NCBI GenBank assembly: GCA_050258415.1
Contig: JBLMYS010000282.1
Location: 1 to 6,130, forward strand
Source: JAAXKN01 sp050258415
GTDB taxonomy: Bacteria > Bacteroidota > Ignavibacteria > Ignavibacteriales > SURF-24
Direction of reading: 5' to 3'
DNA length: 6,130 bases
The translations under genes and the position numbers were made by a program. The notes beneath the pieces are model-generated. The model searched no databases. It was not told where the DNA came from and was given only the letters and a program-made list of their open reading frames with translations. Below, one piece after another: positions 1-6,130 of this stretch (position 1 is the stretch's first letter; the number at the start of each line of letters is the position of its first letter).

Positions 1-177
1 TTCCCGGGCCACAACAATGAGACTATTGTAATTTCCCCTCTAAAACCCCGGCGGGTTTTATTGAATGGAAAAGAGTCTCAGGCCAAATGGCACTCAGAAG
101 ACCAGGGCGGCACATATAAAATCACCATCCCCCTAAGGCACGAAAAAGGGATCGACAAACTCCAGGTGGAGTTCTGA
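1..177 (+). CDS. C-terminal end of an unidentified protein (5' end outside window)
   Basis: Frame 1 is open from the first base to a TGA at 175-177 and encodes 58 residues ending in DKLQVEF. The gene starts upstream of the window, so its length and main domains are unknown. The visible tail has no membrane segment. It alternates short hydrophobic strands with polar turns (ETIVISPL, RRVLLNGKE, GTYKITIPL, IDKLQVEF), which fits a C-terminal beta-sandwich of the sort that closes many secreted carbohydrate-active enzymes; that family suggestion is only inference. The stop is followed within about 10 bases by a hairpin with a T run, which supports this being a true gene end. I am fairly sure it is coding and unsure what it is. 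Confidence 0.6.
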   Translation, partial: FPGHNNETIVISPLKPRRVLLNGKESQAKWHSEDQGGTYKITIPLRHEKGIDKLQVEF

Positions 178-183
178 GGAATC

Positions 184-207
184 TGGGGCTAAAGCCCCGA
201 TTTTTTT
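184..207 (+). terminator. Rho-independent-like terminator after the left-edge gene
   Basis: A 5-bp GC stem (GGGGC at 185-189 with GCCCC at 194-198), extendable by a T-G wobble, carries a TAAA loop and is followed by seven T residues at 201-207. It lies 7 bases past the TGA of the left-edge gene, as expected for an intrinsic terminator. Its core GCTAAAGC is shared with the next hairpin at 219-236, so it may also belong to the palindrome chain that follows. Confidence 0.65.
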
Positions 208-211
208 GATC

Positions 212-309
212 GCTATTTCACGAGCTAAAGCTCGTGGCAATTCAATTGCCCGCCTCAGGCGGGTTCTCAGATGAATAGCCACGACCTTCAGGTCGTGGTG
301 GTGGCTATT
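212..309. repeat. Chain of palindromes resembling a REP/BIME-type element
   Basis: Several perfect inverted repeats lie back to back between convergent genes. CACGAGC/GCTCGTG (219-225/230-236) has a TAAA loop. GGCAATT/AATTGCC (236-242/244-250) is centred on one base. CCCGCC/GGCGGG (249-254/258-263) has a TCA loop. CCACGACC/GGTCGTGG (279-286/291-298) has a TTCA loop. The last hairpin extends outward through AATAG/CTATT (274-278/305-309) across a one-sided TGGTGG bulge. GCTATT at 212-217 is also complementary to AATAGC at 274-279, so the whole block could fold as one unit. Closely packed palindromes in an intergenic spacer are typical of REP elements mobilised by RAYT transposases; that identity is inferred because no second copy is visible here. 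It could also block transcription between the two convergent genes. Confidence 0.6.
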
Positions 310-325
310 TATAAAATCCCAAACT

Positions 326-790
326 CTATCTCTCCCTCTTATACGTCCCCATCAGATCGGCCTGGCCTACGATGTGATCCTTCATCTCCAGATCCAGCTC
401 CTTCCGGGTCGCCCCGGCGTCAAGCCTGAGATAACTTTTCAGGGCGAAGAGCCTGAAATGATAATGATGAACTCCCGACGGGGGACACGGACCGAAATAC
501 CCGATCCTGCGCGCGTCGTTGGTACCCATTGCGGCTCCGTCAGGCAGATTCATTGCGGAAGTGACCCCTTCCTGAAGACTCGTAATACTGACCGGTATGT
601 CGTAAATAATCCAGTGAATGAAAGTCCCGCTTGGGGCGTCCGGATCCTCTAATACAATAGCCACTGTCTTGGTCCCGTCGGGAAGTCCCTCCCACTGAAG
701 AGCAGGGGATACGTTCTGTCCGTCGCAGGTGTATTTGGCTGGAATCGGTTCTCCATGCTTAAATGCCGGGCTGTTGAATTTAATCGCCAT
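326..790 (-). CDS. YbhB/YbcL family Raf-kinase-inhibitor-like protein (PEBP fold)
   Basis: This 154-residue protein is a full-length bacterial member of the phosphatidylethanolamine-binding protein family. Family hallmarks are clear: the YTCDGQNVSPAL segment (20-31), the DPDAPSGTFIHW anion-pocket motif (49-60, with D49, D51 and H59), the GPCPPSGVHHYHF motif (100-112) and the C-terminal helix with GTY. It has no signal peptide or membrane helix, so it is predicted to be cytoplasmic. Family members bind small anionic ligands in the DPDxP/HxxHxF pocket; the physiological role in bacteria is not established and no kinase target can be assigned. The start is well supported by GGAGGG (minus strand of 798-803) seven bases before the ATG. 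It lies 78 bases downstream of the sensor kinase on the same strand and faces the palindrome chain. Family assignment is very secure, function is not. Confidence 0.95.
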   Translation of the reverse strand: MAIKFNSPAFKHGEPIPAKYTCDGQNVSPALQWEGLPDGTKTVAIVLEDPDAPSGTFIHWIIYDIPVSITSLQEGVTSAMNLPDGAAMGTNDARRIGYFGPCPPSGVHHYHFRLFALKSYLRLDAGATRKELDLEMKDHIVGQADLMGTYKRER

Positions 791-868
791 TTTGTTTCCC
801 TCCAGAGTGATTTAATTGTCATCTTAAAATAATTGAAACAAAAATCGGGCAAAAATCAAATTATTCTT

Positions 869-3115
869 CTAATTAAGAAGCTCCTGCCCCTGACGCCTTA
901 AAGGAAGTGAAAAGTAGAACGTTGCCCCCTTGTTTTGTTCTGCCTCAGCCCATATGTTCCCCTCGTGCCGCCTTAAGATCCGCTGCACAATGGCAAGCCC
1001 CACTCCCGTGCCTTCGAATTCAGATGCCGGATGCAGCCTCTGAAATACCCCGAATAGCTTGTTTGCATAATCCATATTGAAGCCGGCACCGTTGTCCTTT
1101 ATATAATAAATCACTTCCTTTTCCTTTTTCTCTCCCCCGATCTCAATTAGCGCGGTCTCCCTGTCCCTGGTAAACTTTACAGCGTTTGAAACAAGATTAA
1201 TCCATACCTGCTGCAGCATCGGCCGGTCGCCAGTAACTTCAGGAAGATCCTTAATTGTAAAAACGATATTGCGCCCGGGATTGTCCTTTAAGGCCTGGTC
1301 GGTAACTGACCTTACCATGGCGCTCATATTAATCTGTACTTCATTTTTTTCCCTGTTATATATCTTTGCAAATGACAGCAGATCCTCTATAAGCTGCTCC
1401 ATCTGCCCGGCGTTTTTCGAAATGATGTTTAGGAATTTCTTAGCCTCGGGATTAAACTGAGGGGCGTAGTCATCAAGCAGAATTTGTGAGAATCCGTCTA
1501 TCGCCCTTAAAGGCGCCTTAAGATCGTGTGAGACAGAATAACTGAAAGCTTCCAGCTCCTTATTTGCCGCCTCCAGCTGCGCCGTGCGTTTCTTTACTCG
1601 CTCCTCGAGCTCACTGTTTAACTTATTCAGCTCCTCATTGCTTACTTTTAAGGCCTCTTCAGTTTTCTTGAGTTCCGTTATATCCACAATGGAAACGAGC
1701 ACCTTTCCGTAAGTATCCTCAAACCCTTCTGCCACGTTCCACCTTATGTAAACGTTAATTTCCTTTCCTTTTAATGTCCTGCGAAGGGAGCTTATTTCAA
1801 ACCTCGTTTTCCCTTCGGAAATGGCAAGAATAGATTCCCTCTGGACCCTGAAGTCCTCCTGTTCGGCAATCCGGGGGAAGGCATTTATTAAATCTTCTTT
1901 TCTCTCCGCCTCAAAAAGCTCAAGCGTTGCCTCATTTACATCCAGAATCCTCACCATTTCAACACTTTGTGTTATCTCTTCGGGGTACTTTTCAAGATAA
2001 TCCTGGAAGTCCGTAACTCCTGTTGTCTTCAGCAGGTCTATGTGGCTTTTAATTATCGAGAAGTCCTCCTCCCATATGGAGATGGGGGAATATTCAAAGA
2101 GGCTTCGGTATCGTTTCTCACTACCCTGCAGGGCATCGAGGGCCAGTTTTCTTTCCGTTATATCCGTTGCCAGGGCCAGGCGGGCTTCCCTGCCTTCAAA
2201 GGCGATATTGCTGGAAGTAATTTCAACAAAAATTACCTCGCCGTTCTTCTTCATGTGACGCCATGGACCTGAATGCTGATAGTCCTCGGATACTGTTTCT
2301 TCTATATTTTTTTCAAGCTCCGGCAGGTCCTCCTTAGGACGGATGTCTCTAATCGTTATTGAAAGGAATTCTTCCCTTGAGTAGCCGTACTGTTCAATTG
2401 CGGCGTTGTTAACGGCCATGAAACGGAGTGTATTCTTGTCGAAGACCCACATGGGGTGAGGGTTTTCCCTGAACAGGAGACGGTATTGTTCCTCTGAGCG
2501 GCGGAGCCTGTTTTCCATTTCCTTCCTTTCGGAGATGTCGCGTATAATGGCCTGAATAACCCCTCCCTCAAGCATTTTTGAGCTTATTTCCACATCTATT
2601 ATCCTGCCGCTTTTATGCCTGATCCTTCTCTCAGAGAGGACATGTTTGCCCGATTTCAGTTCATCCAGGCGCAGGGGGTTTGCCTTAACATCTTCCTCTC
2701 GCAGAATGTCTTTTACGTTATGTTTTAAGACTATATTTTTTTCGTACCCTATGAGTTCGCAAGCCGTGGAATTGGCGTCAATTACATTTCCCTCCAGGTC
2801 CATCAGAATAATGCCGTCGGAGGCCTGTTCGAGGAGTGTCCTGTATTTATTTTCACTCAGTACGAGCGCGTCAGTTGAAGTGCGTATCATTTTCACGCCG
2901 CGCTTGATAAAATAATAAAGGAGCACCGCGGTAATGAATATAAAAAACCAACCCTTATAGGTCTGGTAATGTGTGAGTATAACCGGATCGGTGATCTCAT
3001 CCGAGAGGATATAGTCGGTTACAACAATCCATGCGGCGCTTACTATGGCATAGCTGAGACTTATTGCCAGAGGGCCAATCTTAAGCTGTTTTTCGGTGGA
3101 AGATGAAAATTTCAT
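869..3115 (-). CDS. Membrane-anchored PAS-domain sensor histidine kinase
   Basis: This 748-residue kinase starts with two hydrophobic helices (about 15-35 and 55-71) around a short external loop of roughly 20 residues, so the signal is probably sensed inside the cell by PAS domains rather than outside. PAS1 spans about 87-200, PAS2 about 207-325 and a divergent PAS3 about 333-485; each ends in a DI[ST]E-type linker. A charged coiled coil (about 483-525) leads to the HisKA domain with phospho-acceptor H530 in SVSHDLKAPLRAID. The ATPase domain has the N box (WINLVSNAVKFT, 638-649), G1 (DNGAGFN, 674-680) and G2 (GTGVGLAIV, 702-710). All catalytic motifs are intact. There is no receiver domain, and no response regulator lies in the window, so the partner is unknown. 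The H-box and 'QVWINLVSNAVKFT' style resemble phytochrome-like kinases, but no chromophore-binding GAF domain is seen. The ATG at 3113-3115 precedes the first membrane helix; its ribosome site is weak. Confidence 0.95.
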   Translation of the reverse strand: MKFSSSTEKQLKIGPLAISLSYAIVSAAWIVVTDYILSDEITDPVILTHYQTYKGWFFIFITAVLLYYFIKRGVKMIRTSTDALVLSENKYRTLLEQASDGIILMDLEGNVIDANSTACELIGYEKNIVLKHNVKDILREEDVKANPLRLDELKSGKHVLSERRIRHKSGRIIDVEISSKMLEGGVIQAIIRDISERKEMENRLRRSEEQYRLLFRENPHPMWVFDKNTLRFMAVNNAAIEQYGYSREEFLSITIRDIRPKEDLPELEKNIEETVSEDYQHSGPWRHMKKNGEVIFVEITSSNIAFEGREARLALATDITERKLALDALQGSEKRYRSLFEYSPISIWEEDFSIIKSHIDLLKTTGVTDFQDYLEKYPEEITQSVEMVRILDVNEATLELFEAERKEDLINAFPRIAEQEDFRVQRESILAISEGKTRFEISSLRRTLKGKEINVYIRWNVAEGFEDTYGKVLVSIVDITELKKTEEALKVSNEELNKLNSELEERVKKRTAQLEAANKELEAFSYSVSHDLKAPLRAIDGFSQILLDDYAPQFNPEAKKFLNIISKNAGQMEQLIEDLLSFAKIYNREKNEVQINMSAMVRSVTDQALKDNPGRNIVFTIKDLPEVTGDRPMLQQVWINLVSNAVKFTRDRETALIEIGGEKKEKEVIYYIKDNGAGFNMDYANKLFGVFQRLHPASEFEGTGVGLAIVQRILRRHEGNIWAEAEQNKGATFYFSLPLRRQGQELLN

Positions 3116-3206
3116 AAAACGCTCTGTTTATAATATTCATTCAGCAGAGAGAAAAAAACCGGAAAGAAAAGATATAACCTTTCAGAAGCCGAAGAGAACC
3201 GGGGGA

Positions 3207-3800
3207 TTAAACTTCCAGGCTTTCAGCCGGCTGTATAATCTGCTTTTTCACAACGTCAGGAGGAGGAACAATCATGCCGCAGCACTTGCCGGAGAAGTCC
3301 AGCAGGCTTATTCTGTAATTTTTGTCGTATGCAATGACGTCAAAAACCGGTTTATATATCTTTATCCTTTCTGCGGTATTATATTTACCCAAAATTCTTC
3401 TTACAGAAGAAGCTTCATGGTAATTTAAGTAAATTACGTCTTCTTTATAGTCGTTAAATTTTTCCCTCTTCCAGCACAATATTTCGTGCTCAAAAAGAGA
3501 GGCTTCATGTTCGGTGAGGTCGGGTGCAATTGAAGCCTGCAGGGAATCTATATCCATGGAAATGACCATGAGTTCAGTTTCCTTTTTGAAGCTTTCCAGT
3601 ATAGAGGGCTTGCGGCAGTAAAGGCTGCGGAAAGTCTCATTCTTCAGGAATTCAATTTCAATAAAAGAGCGGAATGAGGATTTTAGCTTGCTGAAGACCC
3701 TGAGGAGAATATCAAACTCAATCTCTCCGGAATCGGGATCCAGGGATTCCAGATGAATATTAAACGAATAACCCGTAATATTTAATTTGGTTTGATTCAT
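3207..3800 (-). CDS. Uncharacterised soluble protein, 197 residues
   Basis: I do not recognise this family. The protein has no signal peptide and no membrane segment, so it is likely cytoplasmic. The N-terminal part (about 6-50) reads as strand-turn-strand then helix (YSFNIHLESLDPDSGEIEF, then LLRVFSKLKSSFRSFIEIEF). A central acidic helical region (about 95-125) contains EHEASLFEHEILCW. The C-terminal part (about 120-180) looks strand-rich and ends in KCCGMIVPPPDVV, with four cysteines in all (C62, C109, C173, C174); a metal site is possible but not supported by a known motif. The long uninterrupted frame, its amino-acid make-up and its position upstream of the histidine kinase in the same direction (91-base gap without a clear terminator) argue for a real gene. 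The ATG at 3798-3800 has no good Shine-Dalgarno site. A role linked to the kinase is only a guess from position. Confidence 0.75.
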   Translation of the reverse strand: MNQTKLNITGYSFNIHLESLDPDSGEIEFDILLRVFSKLKSSFRSFIEIEFLKNETFRSLYCRKPSILESFKKETELMVISMDIDSLQASIAPDLTEHEASLFEHEILCWKREKFNDYKEDVIYLNYHEASSVRRILGKYNTAERIKIYKPVFDVIAYDKNYRISLLDFSGKCCGMIVPPPDVVKKQIIQPAESLEV

Positions 3801-3888
3801 GAAGTTAAGATAATCTTTTTAAATAAAGGGCGCAAACCGCCAAACCAATTTTTCTTCTATCCTTAAGGGCCTGTTTGTCAATTAGAGC

Positions 3889-3914
3889 GGCGCCAGGAAC
3901 CATTTCCTGGCGCC
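3889..3914. repeat. Isolated perfect 11-bp inverted repeat (strong hairpin) in the divergent intergenic region
   Basis: GGCGCCAGGAA at 3889-3899 is exactly matched by TTCCTGGCGCC at 3904-3914 around a CCAT loop. The arm itself begins with the palindrome GGCGCC. No T run follows on either strand, and both flanking genes are transcribed away from it, so an intrinsic terminator is unlikely. It sits about 90 bases before the uncharacterised minus-strand gene and about 130 bases before the DUF2911 gene. Options are an operator, a transcript-leader hairpin or a solitary REP-like palindrome; the sequence does not decide between them. Confidence 0.7.
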
Positions 3915-3992
3915 ATTCCGTGCACAATCCCGGGTAAATTCCATCCGCCATCCCTTTTCTTCTGGTAACCCTCTTTTAACTTTCGATTTCTG

Positions 3993-4029
3993 CATAAATT
4001 TCATAAATTTATTTCAAAATAATTTCAAA
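3993..4029 (+). repeat. AT-rich short direct repeats in the probable promoter/leader of the DUF2911 gene
   Basis: CATAAATTT is repeated exactly in tandem (3993-4001 and 4002-4010). It is followed by two copies of ATTTCAAA (4011-4018 and 4022-4029) spaced 11 bases apart, about one helical turn. The stretch is almost pure A/T and ends 13 bases before the ATG, so it probably covers the promoter and 5' leader. The TAAATTTC strings loosely resemble the TAnnTTTG -7 element known in Bacteroidota, but a convincing -33 partner is not visible, so I do not name an exact promoter. Confidence 0.4.
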
Positions 4030-4042
4030 TCTCAGGTCTTAA

Positions 4043-4900
4043 ATGAAAAAGTTTTCAGCTTATATCTGTCTCATCCTGCTCCTTGTGGCTTCACCCATCT
4101 GGGCTCAGCTGGAACTCCCCCGCATTAGCCAGAAGGCTTCCGTTATGCAGAGAGTGGGACTCCTCGACGTCACTATAAACTATAGCCGCCCTAACGTTAA
4201 GGGAAGAAAAATATGGGGCGACCTCGTACCCTATAACCAGGTCTGGCGTACAGGCGCCGATGAGGCTACAACTATCTTCTTCAGCGACGACGTCAACCTC
4301 AGCGGAAATAAAATCCCCGCCGGCAAATACGCCCTCTTTACTATACCCGGAAAAGATGAATGGACCATAATTATAAATAAAACCTGGAAACAATGGGGCG
4401 CCTTTAACTACGACTCCACTAAGGACTTTGTCCGCTTTAAGGCTAAACCCGCGGAAAACCAGTTTACAGAAAGCCTCGGCTTCTGCTTCTCCGACGTCAC
4501 TACAAGCTCCGCTAACCTGAATATCGAATGGGAAAAAGTTAGGGTTACCTTCCCCCTCAAATTTGATATAGACGCCAAGGCTTATTCCAATATCAAAAAG
4601 GCTATTGAAAATGCCGATAAGGACGATTGGGTGGTCTATGCCGCTTCGGCTAACTACGCCGCGGATAATAAAATCCACCAGGAGGAGGCAATGCAGTGGG
4701 TCGATAAATCTATCTCAATTAAACCTACTTACTATAACTATTTCGTTAAGGCAAAGCTCCTTGCAAATAATAACCAGACAAAAGAAGCCTTAAGCTTTAT
4801 TGATAAATCACGCCAGCTGGGAAAAAATGACCCGGAATTCAAGGACTTTAAACCGCAGGTGGACGTGCTTGCAAATGAACTGAAAGCAAAAAGGAAATAA
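4043..4900 (+). CDS. Secreted DUF2911 domain protein with helical (TPR-like) C-terminal extension
   Basis: This 285-residue protein opens with a classic signal peptide: KK, a hydrophobic core (about 7-16) and a likely cut after A21 in SPIWA|Q. It should be periplasmic or secreted. Residues about 24-170 match DUF2911, with hallmark strings ASVMQRVGLLDVTINYSRP (32-50), VKGRKIWGDLVPYNQVWRTG (52-71), ATTIFFSDDV (75-84), IPAGKYALFTIPG (91-103) and the NKTWKQWGAFNYD segment (112-124). The family is common in Bacteroidota and related phyla and has no established biochemical function. Residues about 175-285 form alpha-helical pairs such as YYNYFVKAKLLANNNQTKEALSFIDKS, resembling one or two degenerate tetratricopeptide repeats, so binding a partner protein is plausible. 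The start is supported by AGG at 4034-4036, six bases before the ATG. The next gene starts 8 bases after the stop, suggesting one transcript. Confidence 0.92.
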   Translation: MKKFSAYICLILLLVASPIWAQLELPRISQKASVMQRVGLLDVTINYSRPNVKGRKIWGDLVPYNQVWRTGADEATTIFFSDDVNLSGNKIPAGKYALFTIPGKDEWTIIINKTWKQWGAFNYDSTKDFVRFKAKPAENQFTESLGFCFSDVTTSSANLNIEWEKVRVTFPLKFDIDAKAYSNIKKAIENADKDDWVVYAASANYAADNKIHQEEAMQWVDKSISIKPTYYNYFVKAKLLANNNQTKEALSFIDKSRQLGKNDPEFKDFKPQVDVLANELKAKRK

Positions 4901-4908
4901 AAGTTTTA

Positions 4909-6130
4909 ATGTCTGTTCAAAAATCATTAGGCGTTTGCGTTGGTGCTTCTACAGTTTCGGCTGTTTATCTTAAGAAAGATCACGGTGAAATAAGCATTGT
5001 TGAATCCCGTACAATTGCTCATAACGGGAACCCGAGAGAAATTATCTCCGGATTGTTTGAGAAGAGTTCTATCCCCCAAAAAATTGCGGTTACAGGAAAA
5101 AAGTTCAGGAAATTCTTAAACCTCACTTCCATATCTGAGGCCGAGGCAATCGAAACGGCCGCGGCCCACCTGGGCCTCTCGGGCGACATCATTATAAGCG
5201 CCGGCGGCGAAAGCTTCATGGTCTATGTGCTCGACAAAAATAACAGAATATCTAAAGTCTGCACCGGCAATAAATGCGCCTCCGGAACGGGGGAGTTCTT
5301 CCTGCAGCAGATTAAAAGAATGGACCTCGATATCGAAGACGCTATAAAGGCAGGCGTTAAGGGGGATCCCTACAATATCTCCGGACGCTGCAGCGTATTC
5401 TGCAAATCCGACTGCACCCACGCCCTCAATAAAGGAGTGGCTAAGGAAAATGTGGTCTCGGGACTTGCGCGCATGATGTCGCAGAAAATTATTGAGCTTA
5501 CTTCCCGTGTGCCCCATGAATCGGCAATTATGATCGGCGGCGTATCAGGAAATAAAGCCGTAATGCGCTTCCTTAAAGACTATTTTGATAACGTGATTGT
5601 CCCCGAAGAAGCTCCCTGCTTTGAAGCCCTTGGCGCCGCGGTATACGCCCTGAAGAATGAAACTCTGGAACTTAACAGGACTCATCTCTTCTCGGAAAAA
5701 CATTCTCCTTTTACTTTCCACAGGCCTTTAAGCGAGTTTACTCACCTCGTCCACTTTAAGGAGTTCCAAAGAGGTACGCTTAAAGCTAATGACGACTGCA
5801 TCCTGGGCCTCGACGTCGGCTCTACTACAACCAAAGCCGTCCTCTTAAGAAAAAGCGATAACGCAATTGTTGCCGGCGAGTACCTCCGCACAAACGGCGA
5901 CCCCGTGAGGGCTTCGGTTGAATGCTATGAGAGTATTAAAAATCAGATATCTGTACCCGTCAAAATTACGGGACTCGGCGTTACTGGCTCCGGCCGCCAC
6001 ATCGCGGGCCTCCACGCTCTTACTAAAGGCATTATTAACGAGATTATTGCCCACGCCGCCGCCACGATTTACTTCGACCCTGAAGTCGATACCATATTTG
6101 AAATCGGCGGGCAGGACGCAAAGTATACAT
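4909..6130 (+). CDS. Large BadF/BadG/BcrA/BcrD-family (HgdC-type) acyl-CoA dehydratase activase, N-terminal part (3' end outside window)
   Basis: The frame is open from ATG 4909-4911 to the window edge: 407 complete codons with no stop. Two successive ASKHA ATPase units are visible. The first (about 7-248) has a loosened phosphate loop (GVCVGASTVSAVYL), the family motif NKCASGTGEFF (121-131), a cysteine segment GRCSVFCKSDCTHALNKG (159-176) and an adenosine-type loop MIGGVSGNKAV (208-218). The second begins at about 298 with a textbook GLDVGSTTTKAVLL (300-313), then GLGVTGSGR (355-363) and IFEIGGQDAKYT (396-407), where the window ends. Small activases of this family are homodimeric Fe-S ATPases that drive an electron into 2-hydroxyacyl-CoA dehydratases or benzoyl-CoA reductases. 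Tandem forms like this are usually very long (over 1000 residues) with DUF2229 and dehydratase-like regions following, which I infer but cannot see; their substrate is unknown. AAGGA at 4891-4895 overlaps the end of the upstream gene, giving a rather long 13-base spacing. Confidence 0.93.
   Translation, partial: MSVQKSLGVCVGASTVSAVYLKKDHGEISIVESRTIAHNGNPREIISGLFEKSSIPQKIAVTGKKFRKFLNLTSISEAEAIETAAAHLGLSGDIIISAGGESFMVYVLDKNNRISKVCTGNKCASGTGEFFLQQIKRMDLDIEDAIKAGVKGDPYNISGRCSVFCKSDCTHALNKGVAKENVVSGLARMMSQKIIELTSRVPHESAIMIGGVSGNKAVMRFLKDYFDNVIVPEEAPCFEALGAAVYALKNETLELNRTHLFSEKHSPFTFHRPLSEFTHLVHFKEFQRGTLKANDDCILGLDVGSTTTKAVLLRKSDNAIVAGEYLRTNGDPVRASVECYESIKNQISVPVKITGLGVTGSGRHIAGLHALTKGIINEIIAHAAATIYFDPEVDTIFEIGGQDAKYT

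Noticed and set aside
212..309. A CRISPR array interpretation of the palindrome chain
   Set aside because: There are no direct repeats of equal length with regular unique spacers; the units are inverted repeats of differing sequence.
374..652. A 92-codon plus-strand open frame opposite the YbhB-like gene
   Set aside because: The minus-strand frame has the full set of PEBP motifs and a strong ribosome site; this frame has neither.
3116..3206. Possible terminator between the orphan gene and the kinase, using GAAAG/CTTTC followed by a T run on the minus strand
   Set aside because: The stem is only 5 bp with a 12-base loop and little GC, too weak to call. It leaves the operon question open.
3096..3428. 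A 110-codon plus-strand open frame overlapping the kinase start and the orphan gene end
   Set aside because: It overlaps two better minus-strand genes, has an arginine-rich implausible composition, and has no ribosome site that I can see.
3807..3836. Possible minus-strand promoter TTTGCG - 18 bases - TATCTT ahead of the orphan gene
   Set aside because: The -10 candidate ends only 6 bases before the ATG, which would force a leaderless message, and both hexamers are weak. It is not distinguishable from chance in AT-rich DNA.
4091..4678. A 195-codon open frame antisense to the DUF2911 gene
   Set aside because: It lies wholly inside a well-supported gene on the other strand. Its translation resembles no family I know, and it is explained by the codon usage of the sense gene.
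5116..5517. A 133-codon minus-strand open frame inside the activase gene
   Set aside because: The plus-strand frame carries clear ASKHA and cysteine motifs across the same bases. The antisense product is a low-complexity shadow without motifs.
1..6130. tRNA, rRNA, insertion sequence, prophage or defence-system genes
   Set aside because: I looked on both strands and found no cloverleaf, rRNA-like stretch, transposase, integrase or nuclease motif. The coding space is accounted for by the six genes listed.

Overview
This 6.1 kb window is a bacterial chromosomal segment. Mixed evidence points loosely to the Bacteroidota/Ignavibacteriota (FCB) side of the tree: a secreted DUF2911 protein, a multi-PAS sensor kinase of the type with a short two-helix membrane anchor, a very long activase of the 2-hydroxyacyl-CoA dehydratase type, AT-rich upstream regions and weak Shine-Dalgarno sites. 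This placement is inference; no rRNA or marker gene is present. Nothing indicates a phage, a transposase gene or a CRISPR array.

Layout. Positions 1-177 hold the last 58 codons of a plus-strand protein that I cannot identify securely. It is followed by a terminator-like hairpin and a compact chain of palindromes (about 185-309) lying between convergent genes. Three minus-strand genes follow, read from right to left: an uncharacterised 197-residue soluble protein (3800-3207), a membrane-anchored sensor histidine kinase with three PAS domains (3115-869), and a YbhB/YbcL-type PEBP protein (790-326). Gaps of 91 and 78 bases separate them, so co-transcription is possible but not proven.

Positions 3801-4042 form a divergent promoter region. 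It contains an isolated hairpin with a perfect 11-bp stem and an AT-rich stretch of short direct repeats next to the plus-strand start. The plus-strand pair is a secreted DUF2911 protein with a helical C-terminal extension (4043-4900) and, 8 bases later, the first 407 codons of a large BadF/BadG/BcrA/BcrD (HgdC-type) Fe-S activase, which runs off the right edge.

The genes do not form one obvious pathway. The left block looks like sensing plus a small housekeeping-like protein. The right block pairs an exported protein of unknown function with a cytoplasmic ATP-dependent redox activator. The least explained elements are the palindrome chain at 185-309, the hairpin at 3889-3914, the orphan protein beside the kinase, and the extra cysteines in the first half of the activase. 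I see no clear evidence of a new defence or mobile system.
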